The notes under the pieces are model-generated. The model was not told where the DNA came from and did not search any database. It was given only the letters and a program-made list of their open reading frames with translations. Source: Ophiostoma sp. CBS 140.51 (lineage: Eukaryota > Ascomycota > Sordariomycetes > Ophiostomatales > Ophiostomataceae). From it: 64,000 nt of DNA. The stretch's first letter is position 1. Every line of letters starts with the position of its first letter. Shown here piece by piece: positions 34,150 through 44,397 of the stretch. Made by a program: the position numbers and the translations under genes. The stretch is taken from NCBI GenBank assembly GCA_029298735.1, contig JANSLP010000150.1:1-64000 (forward strand), written 5' to 3'.

Positions 34150-36600
34150 ATGAGTGAACAAGGCGCAGGCGGTGGTGTCGACAGCACCCTGACATCTGGC
34201 CACTCCCGGGGCCAACCTAGCGATGAGACCACATCTACTGAGCAGACATCTGAAGTCCGCGGCCAACCAGCACCCCAGCGCAGCGTTAACAGCAACTTTG
34301 CCGCCGCCATCATCCCCTCAGAACAAGACCCGCGGTCATCAGAAGCAGGCGCCTCAACAGGAACTCGCAGTCCACCCGTGACTGACTCGCCGTCACCATC
34401 TATGGCATACGAGGCCAGCCAGCAACAACAGCCTTTACAGCAGGTTAAGGCACAAGACGGTAGGGCGTCTCACCAACCCACGCTATTACAACGTGCCCAA
34501 GAGACTATGGCCCAAAACAAGCAACGGAGGCTGCAATTGAAGGAGCAGCAGCAACTTCGTCAGCAACAGCAACAACTACTAGAGCAGCAAAATAAGGCAC
34601 AACAGTTGGAGCAGCAGCAACGGCAAGAAGAGCAGCAGCAGCACAGCAGCAGCAGCACGCAATCTCCAGAACGTCGTCGGCATCGCCACTCTTCACACCA
34701 CGATCAGTCTCTACCGCACAAGCAGCAGGCCAGCAAGATTGAGCTCCCCGTCACCAAGGCCACCCTGAGTGAATTGGACGTCAACAAGATCATCCACAAC
34801 CCCAAACTTCGCCATGACATCAACTACGACCCGGAGCTGCACTTCCGCCCGAACCTGGACGGCGAGAAGGGCCGCCGCAAGCAGGACAAAGCCCAGCAGT
34901 TTTGGGACAACCTGCGTGATGAGCTGGCACAGTTTGTTACCGACCGCGACGCGTTCCTCAAGGCCCACGGCCCCGACGACAACGATTGGACCTTGCCGGC
35001 CCTGCTCAACGCCGTCAAGGACATTATCCAGACGCTCGTGCCCGCACGCGACCGCGACTTGCTCAACGAGGGCCTCAACGTACCACTGCTCATGCAGCAG
35101 TTTGCCCGTGGCGTCGTTGACCTAGAGAAGCTCGCCGCCTGGCTATCTTCGGTTCTCAAGCTGCACTGTGCCCCCATGCGTGACGACTGGGTCGACGAAA
35201 TGTACAATGAGCTGAGCCGTGGCAACCGCGACAACGACGTTGCCGAGCTCGTCAAGGGCATGTGCAGCCTGCTGAGCGTCTTGGAGGCCATGAAGTTGGA
35301 CGTTGCCAACCACCAAATCCGCTGCCTGCGGCCTTTGCTGATCGAGGACACTGTCCACTTCGAGCAGCGTTTCTTTTACAAGAAAATTCAAAACCGCCGC
35401 ATGTCTGTCTCGGCCGCCCGCAACTGGTACGAGCAGGCCAAGTCCGACTTTGCCAGCCCTAGTGTCCGCCATCGGCAAGCGTTTGGCAATATGGCCGTCT
35501 TCTTCAGCGGCCTCGTCCACCTCCTGCTTCCCTCGGTCGAGGCCAGCCAGGTGCCTAACACTTTTCTCTTTGATGAAGACCGCATCGTTAAGCTGCGGTC
35601 CGACATGTTCGACGCCATCCACCTCGAGGTCTGCATGAAGGTCTACGAGATGGCTGAGATGCACGAGATTGCTGAGTCTCAAGCTGCCGCAGCACAGGCC
35701 ACCGAGGCCAGCATGTCTCATGCCTCGCGCCACCTGGCACCGAACGGTGTGCCCTCGTACCTAGGTACGCAGTCGCAGGCACAGTCCCCCAACGGCGATG
35801 CATGGGCCTCGTACGCATCCTCATCCTTGGACGAGTTTGATTTCAACACGCCGCCACAGTCAGCTACATCGGGCTCTCCGACCTCATCCCGGCCGACTAG
35901 CCTAGACTTCAGCGCCTGCGGCTCAGCCACCTCTTCACCGCGCAATTCAGGACTGCCTCTCGGTGGCGATGGCGCCGGCGCCCCGCCCCAGCTGCCCGAA
36001 GACTTTGCCGAGGCTCGCCAACGCTCTCAGAACCTGTACTCGTCCCTGGTTGCGCTTCTTCAGAGCGTGCCTGCCACGGCTCGTCCCTCGGAACGCTGGG
36101 AGGACCTGTGGCCTCTGATGGCCGTTGAGATCTACCGCACGCTGTCAAACGTGGATCGCGCGCAACGTGTCTCTTTGGAGCAGATCGAGCAGCGCCTTAA
36201 GGCGGCCATGAGCCCCGACGCCGACATTAAGAAGGTGGTCGAGCACACGTTCCGTGAGCGCCTACTGTCCGCCCTGGCTCGCCGTGTCAAGGACTACAAG
36301 ACCATGCCCAACGTTGGTCTCTTTGTTGTGGCTGCCGGTGGCCGTATCCACCCGACGCCTGCTCGTGCTCCCGAGGGTACATCCGCTGCTGCTGCTGCTG
36401 CCACTGCTGCTGCCGCTGCCGCCACCGCACTTATGGAGCGCAACACTCGTCCCATCGACCCTCGCGAAGACGGCTGCGTCGAGGACATGGCTACGCGCCT
36501 GGCTCATTTGGGTATTCTGCACTGGCGCGTCTGGGGCCGTCTCGTCTACGACCCCCAACCTGAGATGCCTGCAGATGCACCCATCCCCGTTCCTATGTGA
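34150..36600 (+). CDS. SOK1: TCP11 / Sok1-family protein
   Basis: This is an uninterrupted frame of 816 residues. The family is named after yeast Sok1, a high-copy suppressor of protein kinase A loss, and mammalian TCP11; the molecular activity is not known. The first 130 residues are Ser/Thr/Gly-rich and probably disordered. A Gln-rich stretch follows at about 131-177. The TCP11 domain begins near residue 198 (ELPVTKATLSELDVNKIIHN) and runs, with a Ser-rich insertion around 530-600, to the C-terminus. An Ala run lies at about 745-760, and the protein ends in a conserved-looking segment, LGILHWRVWGRLVYDPQ. The ATG sits in an ACAATG context right after pyrimidine-rich leader, and no in-frame ATG lies closely upstream. 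The 5' leader appears long and spliced, which suggests translational or nutritional regulation, as inferred from architecture only. AATAAA occurs at 36631, just past the stop. Confidence 0.9.
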   Translation: MSEQGAGGGVDSTLTSGHSRGQPSDETTSTEQTSEVRGQPAPQRSVNSNFAAAIIPSEQDPRSSEAGASTGTRSPPVTDSPSPSMAYEASQQQQPLQQVKAQDGRASHQPTLLQRAQETMAQNKQRRLQLKEQQQLRQQQQQLLEQQNKAQQLEQQQRQEEQQQHSSSSTQSPERRRHRHSSHHDQSLPHKQQASKIELPVTKATLSELDVNKIIHNPKLRHDINYDPELHFRPNLDGEKGRRKQDKAQQFWDNLRDELAQFVTDRDAFLKAHGPDDNDWTLPALLNAVKDIIQTLVPARDRDLLNEGLNVPLLMQQFARGVVDLEKLAAWLSSVLKLHCAPMRDDWVDEMYNELSRGNRDNDVAELVKGMCSLLSVLEAMKLDVANHQIRCLRPLLIEDTVHFEQRFFYKKIQNRRMSVSAARNWYEQAKSDFASPSVRHRQAFGNMAVFFSGLVHLLLPSVEASQVPNTFLFDEDRIVKLRSDMFDAIHLEVCMKVYEMAEMHEIAESQAAAAQATEASMSHASRHLAPNGVPSYLGTQSQAQSPNGDAWASYASSSLDEFDFNTPPQSATSGSPTSSRPTSLDFSACGSATSSPRNSGLPLGGDGAGAPPQLPEDFAEARQRSQNLYSSLVALLQSVPATARPSERWEDLWPLMAVEIYRTLSNVDRAQRVSLEQIEQRLKAAMSPDADIKKVVEHTFRERLLSALARRVKDYKTMPNVGLFVVAAGGRIHPTPARAPEGTSAAAAAATAAAAAATALMERNTRPIDPREDGCVEDMATRLAHLGILHWRVWGRLVYDPQPEMPADAPIPVPM

Positions 36601-38479
36601 ACAACCTACAGCCTACAACCTACAACCTACAATAAACGACAATAATACCTCGAAGGTGGTCTTTTTACAAAGACATAATAGAGTGGAGGGCTTTTATGGA
36701 TAATTCTCGAAAATGGAAGAAAAAAAACTGGGGAAAAACAAAACAAGGGCAAGTCTTGTTTTCGTTTTCATTGCATCACTGACATTCGGCATCACCATAT
36801 TTAGAGGATGTCTAGGAGCATCGGTTAGGGCATCACTTTTTTTTTTGGCTTATTGGCCGCATTGGGGGTTCATCATTATACTGGGTTCATTTTGCCTTTT
36901 TTGTTTTCTCAAACTTTTTTGTTTGGTTTTTTGGAATACCCCCTATAGCATATTTTTAGTTTTATTTTACTTTTATTTTCTCTACCCTTTGAGTTCCCTT
37001 TAAACTCTAGTAAACCGTGGAGTATAATATATACTATGACTTTACCGTGCCTTGTCTTGCTTTGACTTCTGTTTCCCTTTAAAACTCGTCGTTTGGTTTT
37101 ACCCATTGCATTACAAGAAAAGGGCCGAAATGTGAAAGAGCCCCGCAAAGGCGTAAGATTGTAAGCTGGCTGTATAACCACGTAGACCGTATCTCCTTTT
37201 TTTTCCTCTTGTTGGCTTTTTGACAACTGGATCTTGTACCTTTTGACTGCCATGCCAAGAAAAGAAGAAGACGGTACAGTACAGCAACCAGTGAATTCCT
37301 TGCCGTTTCTTTGTGCCCATAACAAACTTTTTCGGGGCCACGGGTTCGTGGTACTTCTGCTAACAGTTGGATGGGCCTTACATGCCTTGTATTATGGGCC
37401 GTGCCTTGTTTACAAAGAAAATACAAATCATAATCCATATACACGATTTTTTGTGGACTGGGCTGATATATCGGTATTCAATTCACAATCAGATATCAAC
37501 ACGTTTATTTACTGTTATTGTTTGTTCTCTATGAGTTCCAAGATCGAGTCCGATTCTCCTTTCAGTTTTATTTTTTGCTTTTATAAAAAAACATCAAAAC
37601 TATTTGTAAAATAATTGAAACTTGAAAATTTTAAATCCCCTCCCCCAACACTTCAAAAACAAAAACAAAAACACGAGGCTGCGTCATTTTAAAAACTGCA
37701 CCTTCACCCCCGTATTCAAATGTGCACTTTCCTCGGAGCCTCACGAGGCTGACGTTGTGCAAAGAGGATGGAGTGACAAATGGGACGAGGGGAAAGATGG
37801 AGGGGGCGTGCTTTTAAGTGTGAAGGAAAATTCAGCACGAGGCTTTATTGCACGAGTGAAATAAATGGATTCGCGGGATGACGTATCGAGAGGTGCAAAT
37901 ACCGTGCAATGTCATTTCAAATTCAAAATGCATTTGGCACAGCTCCGTCTACTAACCACAACCGCAAAGCCACACAATTACTAAATACCGAGACAAAAAG
38001 TAAACAAACAATGGCAGTTTGATAGCAGCGACGGATTATCAGACGAAAACAGCACAACCCCCTTTCCCGACAAAAATTGAATGTGTAAAAAGAAGTCCAA
38101 ATGTGCCCTTCCGTTATCGTCTTCACTTTTCGCATATATGTGACATAGGTATCAGGTAAGAATTATATATAGAAAGCATGATGATTTGATCTACTAAAAC
38201 TACAGTCGAGAGAAAGGCAAGGGAGTCTTGTCCCTCCTTTGTGGCCTTGATACCCGGCAAAAATTAGAGACATATGAAAAAACAGGACAAATGAGAAGAT
38301 GATGAAAACAGAACAATAAAAGCAAAAAAAAAGGGCAAGAAACAAAACAAGACTAAACCAATGTTATGCAAAAAGTGTCCCACCTCCCGTTCTTTAATGA
38401 TGATGACAAACAAACAACGCAATGTCATGTGGCTACCAGCCCACAACAACACAATACGTGTACGAACATTACGCAGTCA
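36601..38479. other. Convergent 3' flank, SOK1 / VPH1
   Basis: This 1.9-kb AT-rich interval lies between two converging stop codons. AATAAA near 36631 could serve SOK1. It contains a short CAAAAA microsatellite around 37,655-37,675. No gene is supported; the frames present are AT-rich and lack family resemblance. Confidence 0.5.
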
Positions 38480-41390
38480 TTAACCCAGGTACTCCTTGAG
38501 CTCTTCAGAGTCCTCAAGCTGCTGCTTGAAGGAGAAGGGCGCAAACGGCCAACCGCCAAACTCGGCGAACTTGGAGAAAGACTCGACCCAGGCGAGACGA
38601 AGGGCTAGAAGATGAGTTAATAAATAAAATCAAAAGACATGGCAAGTTTAAGAGGGCAAAGATTTGAGAACTTACAGTGAAGCATGGCCGACACACCCTC
38701 CATGACAATTAGAATGATGACAGAGAGGGAGAAGAACATGGTGAAGGTAATGACAATGGCAATGACACCAGTGACACCGCGCATGTTGAGAGCGGGGCCC
38801 AGGGTCATGGACCACAGAACGGAACTGAGTTGCTGGTGAGCCAGTGACAGAGCCCATAGACGCAGGTACGAAGCCGTGTGCGACACGCAGTTGAGACAGA
38901 ACTCAATGGTGTGGATGACCTGGTGGATCATGACCTCGCTGAACTCAAACTCCTCGTGCTCGTCGTCGTCGCCGCCGCCGCCGCCAACATCCTGGGAGAG
39001 CATGCCGACACCCTCACCGCCGTCACTATCCACGCTAAGGTGGCTGACGCGGCGGGCGTTGCCATTGTTTCTGCTGCTACCGTTGCCGTTACCGTGTGTG
39101 TTGTCGTCGTCATCGTCGCCATCCAGAGCGCTCACGTGTGCGTGCTCGCCAATACCACGGTAACCGTGACCGCGGGCCTTGTTGTGCTCGTAGCGCAGGT
39201 AGAAGGGCTTGAGGAACAGAAGGATGGGGACCTGGGCGAAAGCCAGCAGCAGCAGGAAGACCTGCACGTACTCCTGACCCTTGTACAGACGCATATCCAG
39301 CGAACCGGGCTGCAGGAACATGTAGATCAACATGTTGAGCAGACCGGGAGGGGCCTGGCCAATGGCGAGCCAGTCGACCGACCACTTGTACAGGATGCAC
39401 ATGACGAGGTAACCAAAGATGGCCTGGAAGAAGATCATGCCGGGAACAAAGTTGCCCCAGATGTCAATGGTCTTCTTGAAGTGGCGCGCGTTGATGTACG
39501 AGAAGCAGAGCGAGTAGGTCATGTGCGCCCAGCCCAGAATGATACTCATCTTCATCTTGTAACTGTTGCTGAAGAGCAGGTCGTTCTCAGTGCCGTGCCA
39601 CATCCAGTCGAGACCAAAAGGGTAGCGGTAGTTGCCCTTGAGCTTGGCGGTGACCGTCATGCCCTCGCGGAAGTTGTCGGGGACATCCCACTCCCACGCA
39701 CTGGGGAAGAGCGTCATCGACTTGGAGAAGACATCATTGTAGACCAGACCGGTAAACACAGAGAAGACAGCCATGACGAGAGCAATGTAGCGACCGTAGT
39801 AGACCATGGCGAACAGCTCAAAGGTGACCTTCTTGAGCGGCTTCTCCCAGTAGATCATGGCGAGTGCAGCAGACAGCATGATGACGGCGTGGCCGAAATC
39901 ACCAAACATGACAGCGAACAGGAACGGGAAAGTGACTATCACGGGCAGGGCGGGGTTGACCTCTTGGTATGTGGCGGTACCGTAGGCGTTGACAATCGTC
40001 TGGAAACCCTCGGTGAACTTGTTCGTCTTGAGGTAGGTCGGTGGCTTCTTGTTGGTGCGGATCTCGTTAATGATGGACGGTACGGCCAGGCCGGCGCGGT
40101 TGGTCACGTCCTGCAGCGTCGTGCGGATCAGCGGCAGGTCGTTGGTAGGGCACCAGCCCTCAGCGATGAGCGTGCGTCGCGCGCGGTCGTACGAGAACAG
40201 GTTGAGCGTGTCGTAGACGGCCTTCTCCTTGCTGATCAGCACCATCCAAGCGGACAGCGAGCGCGCAATCTGCTCCAGCTCGGCATCGAGCGTCGTCTGC
40301 GTGTTGCGGAGCACGTTCTGCACGTCACTGAGGCGCGCGTTGACTTCGTGGATCTGGTCGCGGCGCAGGTCGCTGTTCTCGTCGACGCTGTACACCTCGG
40401 CGCTCATCGACTCGGAAATCTTGCGGATCTTGGCGAGAATCTCGGAACCGTGGGCGAAAATGACAAACACGTTCTTGTGCACCGACTCGTTGGTAGTCGG
40501 GTCGACCAGCGGCTCGGGGATCTCGGACTGGTTCATGTACAAGTTACCACGCAGCGTGCGCCACAGGATCCGCTCAAAGGCACCGACGCGGTCACGCGCA
40601 ATCACACCGGCCACAAAGCCAATGTTCATGCCGCCAAAGGACGCCTGCTGCTGGCGGTCGTTTGCGGTCTGGCCGCCGCTCTGCTCGACATCGTTCAAGA
40701 GGGGCGCGTCGTCGTCAAGGTCGTCAGCGCCACCGTCGGTCGAGGCACGGATCTCTTCGACGTTGCCGTGGGCGCGGTCAAAGAAGCCACCGGCCTCCCG
40801 CAGAACCCAGCGCCACTCGGTCAGCTCCACCTCGCGCTTCTTGAGGGTCTCGTAACTATCGTTGAGCTGGAAGACGCGGTGCTCCAGGCTCTGGCAGCGT
40901 TCGGCGAGGCCGTCGATCTCGGCGGTGCTCGGGGCAGCAAGGGAGTCGGTATCGAGGTCGAGTTTGCGAAGCGACACGCCAGCCTTCTCCATCTGCGCAG
41001 CAAAGTAGCCTGTGTCCGTGTTAGTTTCGGTTCTCCCCCCTTTCCATCCAGTCAACTAGTCAATGTAAAGGGCAATAAAACATACGAAGCTGACGTTCCA
41101 CGTTGTCGAGGCGTCGAATTTCTTGTGTAAACGCTCTCTGGAAGGCGTTGACATCGCCGTTCAGCTGCATCCCTTGTTAGCATCCCAATCTCTCGAACCA
41201 GACAGTGCTTCCATCGTGTCCCCAGGACCACCCTGTGCGCTGATAGGGGCAAACATACATCACGAAACTGCACAAGCCCGACCTCGCCCAACGCGTTGAC
41301 AACCTCCCGCCCAATCTCGTTCGAGATATAGAGCTGCACCATGCTCATGTCCGCCGAGCGGAACGGCGTGTCCCGCGCCGCCGGCGCCAT
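38480..41390 (-). CDS. VPH1: V-type ATPase subunit a
   Basis: This is the membrane-embedded a subunit of the vacuolar H+-ATPase, which forms the proton half-channels of the Vo sector. Exons are 41259-41390, 41086-41164, 38676-41009 and 38480-38604, giving 889 residues. Junctions rejoin family sequence: VQFRD|LNGDVNAFQRAF, NVERQL|RYFAAQMEKAG and SAMLH|SLRLAWVESFSKF. The N-terminal cytosolic half ends near residue 400. The C-terminal half has about eight membrane segments, from VIVTFPFLFAVMFGDFGHAV onward. The proton-translocating arginine is Arg787 in YLRLWALSLAHQQLSSVLW. A His/Asp/Asn/Gly-rich loop lies between the middle membrane segments. A single a-subunit gene normally serves most compartments in filamentous fungi. 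Three of the four exons are short and easily lost by prediction, but the reading is consistent in frame and sequence. Confidence 0.97.
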
Positions 41391-42302
41391 GGTGTTGTCG
41401 TGTGTGTTTTGTTGTTGTAAATGATGGTATAAGGTTGGACCAAGCGTGACGTCGATGCCGGTATCAATAAATCGTCGATGCAGATGGCGTAGGGGCGACG
41501 GTAAAGGAGTGACGTTGCGCCGTGGGATGGCCGGAGCTTGAAGGTTGAAAAGACGCAGAGACAGCTATTTACTGGTAATTAGGGGAGGTGCCAACTGCTG
41601 GAGCCTGCGGCATATGTTCAAGGGCGCTAGCCCGGTTCGTACCTTGCTGCCTCAGGCAAAGACCACGTGCAGCCCGGCCACAGCTCGACACAGCCACTTT
41701 GTCATATTATGTAATCATGTGATGGGCGCTAGTGTACAACGTCACTTACACGGTCATCTACCCGCTTTTGGCTATTATGAAAAGAGACTATTATTCAGTA
41801 GCGTCGATGTCGTACAGTCCAACTTTCGCAAGTTTTGTCACTTTACATCACAAGTTGGTTTGGTATTGGACTTTTTTTTATTAATTCAAAACAGGGTACT
41901 ATCAAAAAATGTATCATAAATATCAAATCCTAGTCTTTGTCCAATCCGCCATCCTTGGCTTCCCTGATATCGCAAACAGAGTGGTAAAGTAGAGCAAAAA
42001 CAAAGATAAAACGCCGATTCGTATGGGTGACCAGAGTATGTCATAAACGCTGCAAAAAATAGGTTCCGCTTGCCAAATTCACTTTTTTGTTCCTTTTCCG
42101 AAACGCTCTCGTAAGATGGGGAAAATATCAAAAATATTCGGCGCTCGCTATTGGAACTGATTTTCGCTGGTCGTTAAGTTAAGTCTTTCGTTGGTCGAAG
42201 AAATAAGTAAAAAAATGAGTCGAGAAATAAAAAATGCAGTGGCGAAAATAAAAGCAGTAGAGAAGAATTTGGTCGTGAAAAAGTAGGCGCTAGTGCAGGC
42301 CT
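41391..42302. other. VPH1 promoter and F-box gene 3' flank
   Basis: Both flanking genes are on the minus strand. The 912-bp interval should contain the VPH1 promoter at its low-coordinate end and the 3' untranslated region of the F-box gene at its AT-rich high-coordinate end (42,030-42,290). No further gene or repeat is seen. Confidence 0.55.
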
Positions 42303-44397
42303 TTATAGCTTGCGGCCGAACATGTACGAGCCATACATGCCGCCGACCTTAGCGTGGGCGACGGGAATCTTGCGCATGCCCCAGGACTGCGCACCCATCT
42401 TCCACTTTCGCTGGCCGTTCTCCATGGCAAAGGTGCCACGGATGCAGACAGAGCCGGGAAGAGAAGACCGTCCACGGCTGCTCTGGACAGAGGAACGAGG
42501 GCTGCCACGGACAAGCCACGAACGAGAGCCAATCTCCGACTGGCGCCAACCCATGCGGTGAAGTGCGTTGTTGGACTTGGAAACGCGCTTGAACACGGGG
42601 TCAGATACCTCAATAACCTCCAGGGGCCAGGTCTTCTGGCTCAAGAGGAGGCCATCAATGAGCAGAGAAGTGAGGTTGAAGTTCTCAACTTCCATGTCGG
42701 AGATGTCCAGGTAGCGGAGCTCATGAGGAGTAGGAGTAGGCTCCTTGGCAGCCTTCTCCTCCTCAGGCGAGGCCTCGGCATTCTGCACCAGAGTGCCTAC
42801 GTCGCTCAGGGTGAGGCCACGGCCAAGGGCCAGCTCCTCGAGATGCACAGCCTGCTCGCGGAGGCTGGGCATGTGCGACTGGTCCATCTTGCTGCCCTTC
42901 AGGCTCAGAGACTTGAGCGTCTTGGGAAGAATGGGCAGAAGACGCGTCACATCCTCAACCTCGAGCAGCTGGAATGTGGAAGCATCGCAGCCCAAGCTCA
43001 GGAAGACCAGGGTGTCCTGGTTCACGGCAGGGTGGTTCGTCAAAAAGTAGATGATACCCTCGGCGGTGAGAAGAGAGCACTTGGCCAGGTTCAGGTGCGA
43101 GATGCGCGCCGTCGTAGGAATGCTCATGAGCGCATCGTTGGTGACGCGGGTGCCAGCAAGGTCAAGGTGCGTAAGGCGGTTGAGCTTCGGCAGGAGGAAC
43201 TCGAAAGCGGTCGAAGGCAGGGAGATGCACTTGTGCAAAGACAGGCGCTGGATACCAAGCTTCTGGGGCCATGTCGAGTCCTTCGAGTCCGGTCCCTCAG
43301 TCTCGGCGATGGCAGCAAAGGCGTTGCGGAACTGAACCGAAGAGCTACCGCATAGGTCAAGGGCAGACATCCGCGGGAGACCGACCAGCAGCTTCCGAAT
43401 GACGCTCTCGTCAATGTCGCCATCGAGGTAGTCCTGGACAAGGAACTCCTGCAGATTGGGCGTCATGTTCAGGCAACGGAGGAGGGTGTCCGAAGTCAGG
43501 TTCTTGGCAGCAGCGCGGGCGCTCGCCGTGGCGAACAAGCTGACAGGGCTGAAGTGAGAGAAGTCCAGACGGCGAACCCACTGGCCGCGGTCGGGGTGCG
43601 CCTCGAGCTGAGTGAAGAACTTCTGGAAGTTGCGCGAGTGCGGGACGATGACACGGCGGTAGAGGGCCTCAAGAGTCATGCTGTATAGAGAAGATGAAGT
43701 CACCAGCAGCGACATGAGGTCCACGTTACGGCGGTCGATACCGTTTGGCGGCGTATCGAGGATGAGGTGGTCAACGATCATACCTACATTAAAGTTAGTC
43801 ATACGCACTTAAAAGGATGTTGATATAAGAAAGGAAAACATGAAACTTACGGTAGATCTCGAAAGGAAGTCTCTCCAAAGGCTGCTTCGACTGTGTGAGC
43901 TTGACATCTTCCACGTCTTCCATGACAGTATCGGTAAGGCCAACAGACGATGCATCCACCTGGGACTCGATGGGGGTGTTCAGCCAGGCGAGAGAACGGG
44001 CAAAGGACTGGGCCAGGTCGTTCTCCCGGGCCTGGAGATCAAAGTCGACGGCACCATGCTGGCTTGGAAGCAGCAGCATGCTGTTGTCGGAGGGGACGAT
44101 GTCGCCTGCCGTGCTCGGGGCGGAGAGGGGAGAAGTGGGCGTAGAGGGCTCGTCCGAGACGGCGACCTCATCAGCGAGCTGCTTGAGGTTGTGAGAGCTG
44201 TAAGACGAGATCTTGGTCGAGGTAAAGGTCTGGGCCAGGTCCGAGTCCCGCTCGCGGATGGAGGAGAAAGAAGACCGACCCAGGCCCACCGGCGAGGGCG
44301 ACCTCATAAAGCGAGGTTTGGGCGACATCTTATTGTTGTTTGCGGGAGCGTTCGCTCCCTTAATGTTGGCGTGCACGAGGTCTCCGGGTTTGTACAT
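42303..44397 (-). CDS. F-box and leucine-rich-repeat protein
   Basis: This is a probable substrate receptor of an SCF ubiquitin ligase. Exons are 43851-44397 and 42303-43783, giving 675 residues, across a 67-nt intron (43784-43850) with a GTAAGT donor and TGTAG acceptor. The junction completes the F-box start LERLPFEIYRMIVDHLIL at about residues 174-191. The first 170 residues are Ser/Thr/Pro-rich and probably disordered, with scattered S/T-P sites. Leucine-rich repeats run from about 265 to 530, including RLTHLDLAGTRVTNDAL and KSLSLKGSKMDQSHMPSL. The C-terminal block is basic and aromatic and ends in VGGMYGSYMFGRKL; I do not recognise it as a named domain. The substrate is unknown. An SCF role is inferred from the domain pair. 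Confidence 0.85.

Noticed and set aside
38878..41130. A 750-codon open frame on the plus strand opposite VPH1
   Set aside because: It lies exactly antisense to the V-ATPase gene, starts at GTG and has no family resemblance. GC-rich third positions on the real strand remove stop codons from the antisense frame.
42354..43355. A 333-codon plus-strand frame opposite the F-box/LRR gene
   Set aside because: It is an antisense shadow of a well-supported gene, with no recognisable domain.
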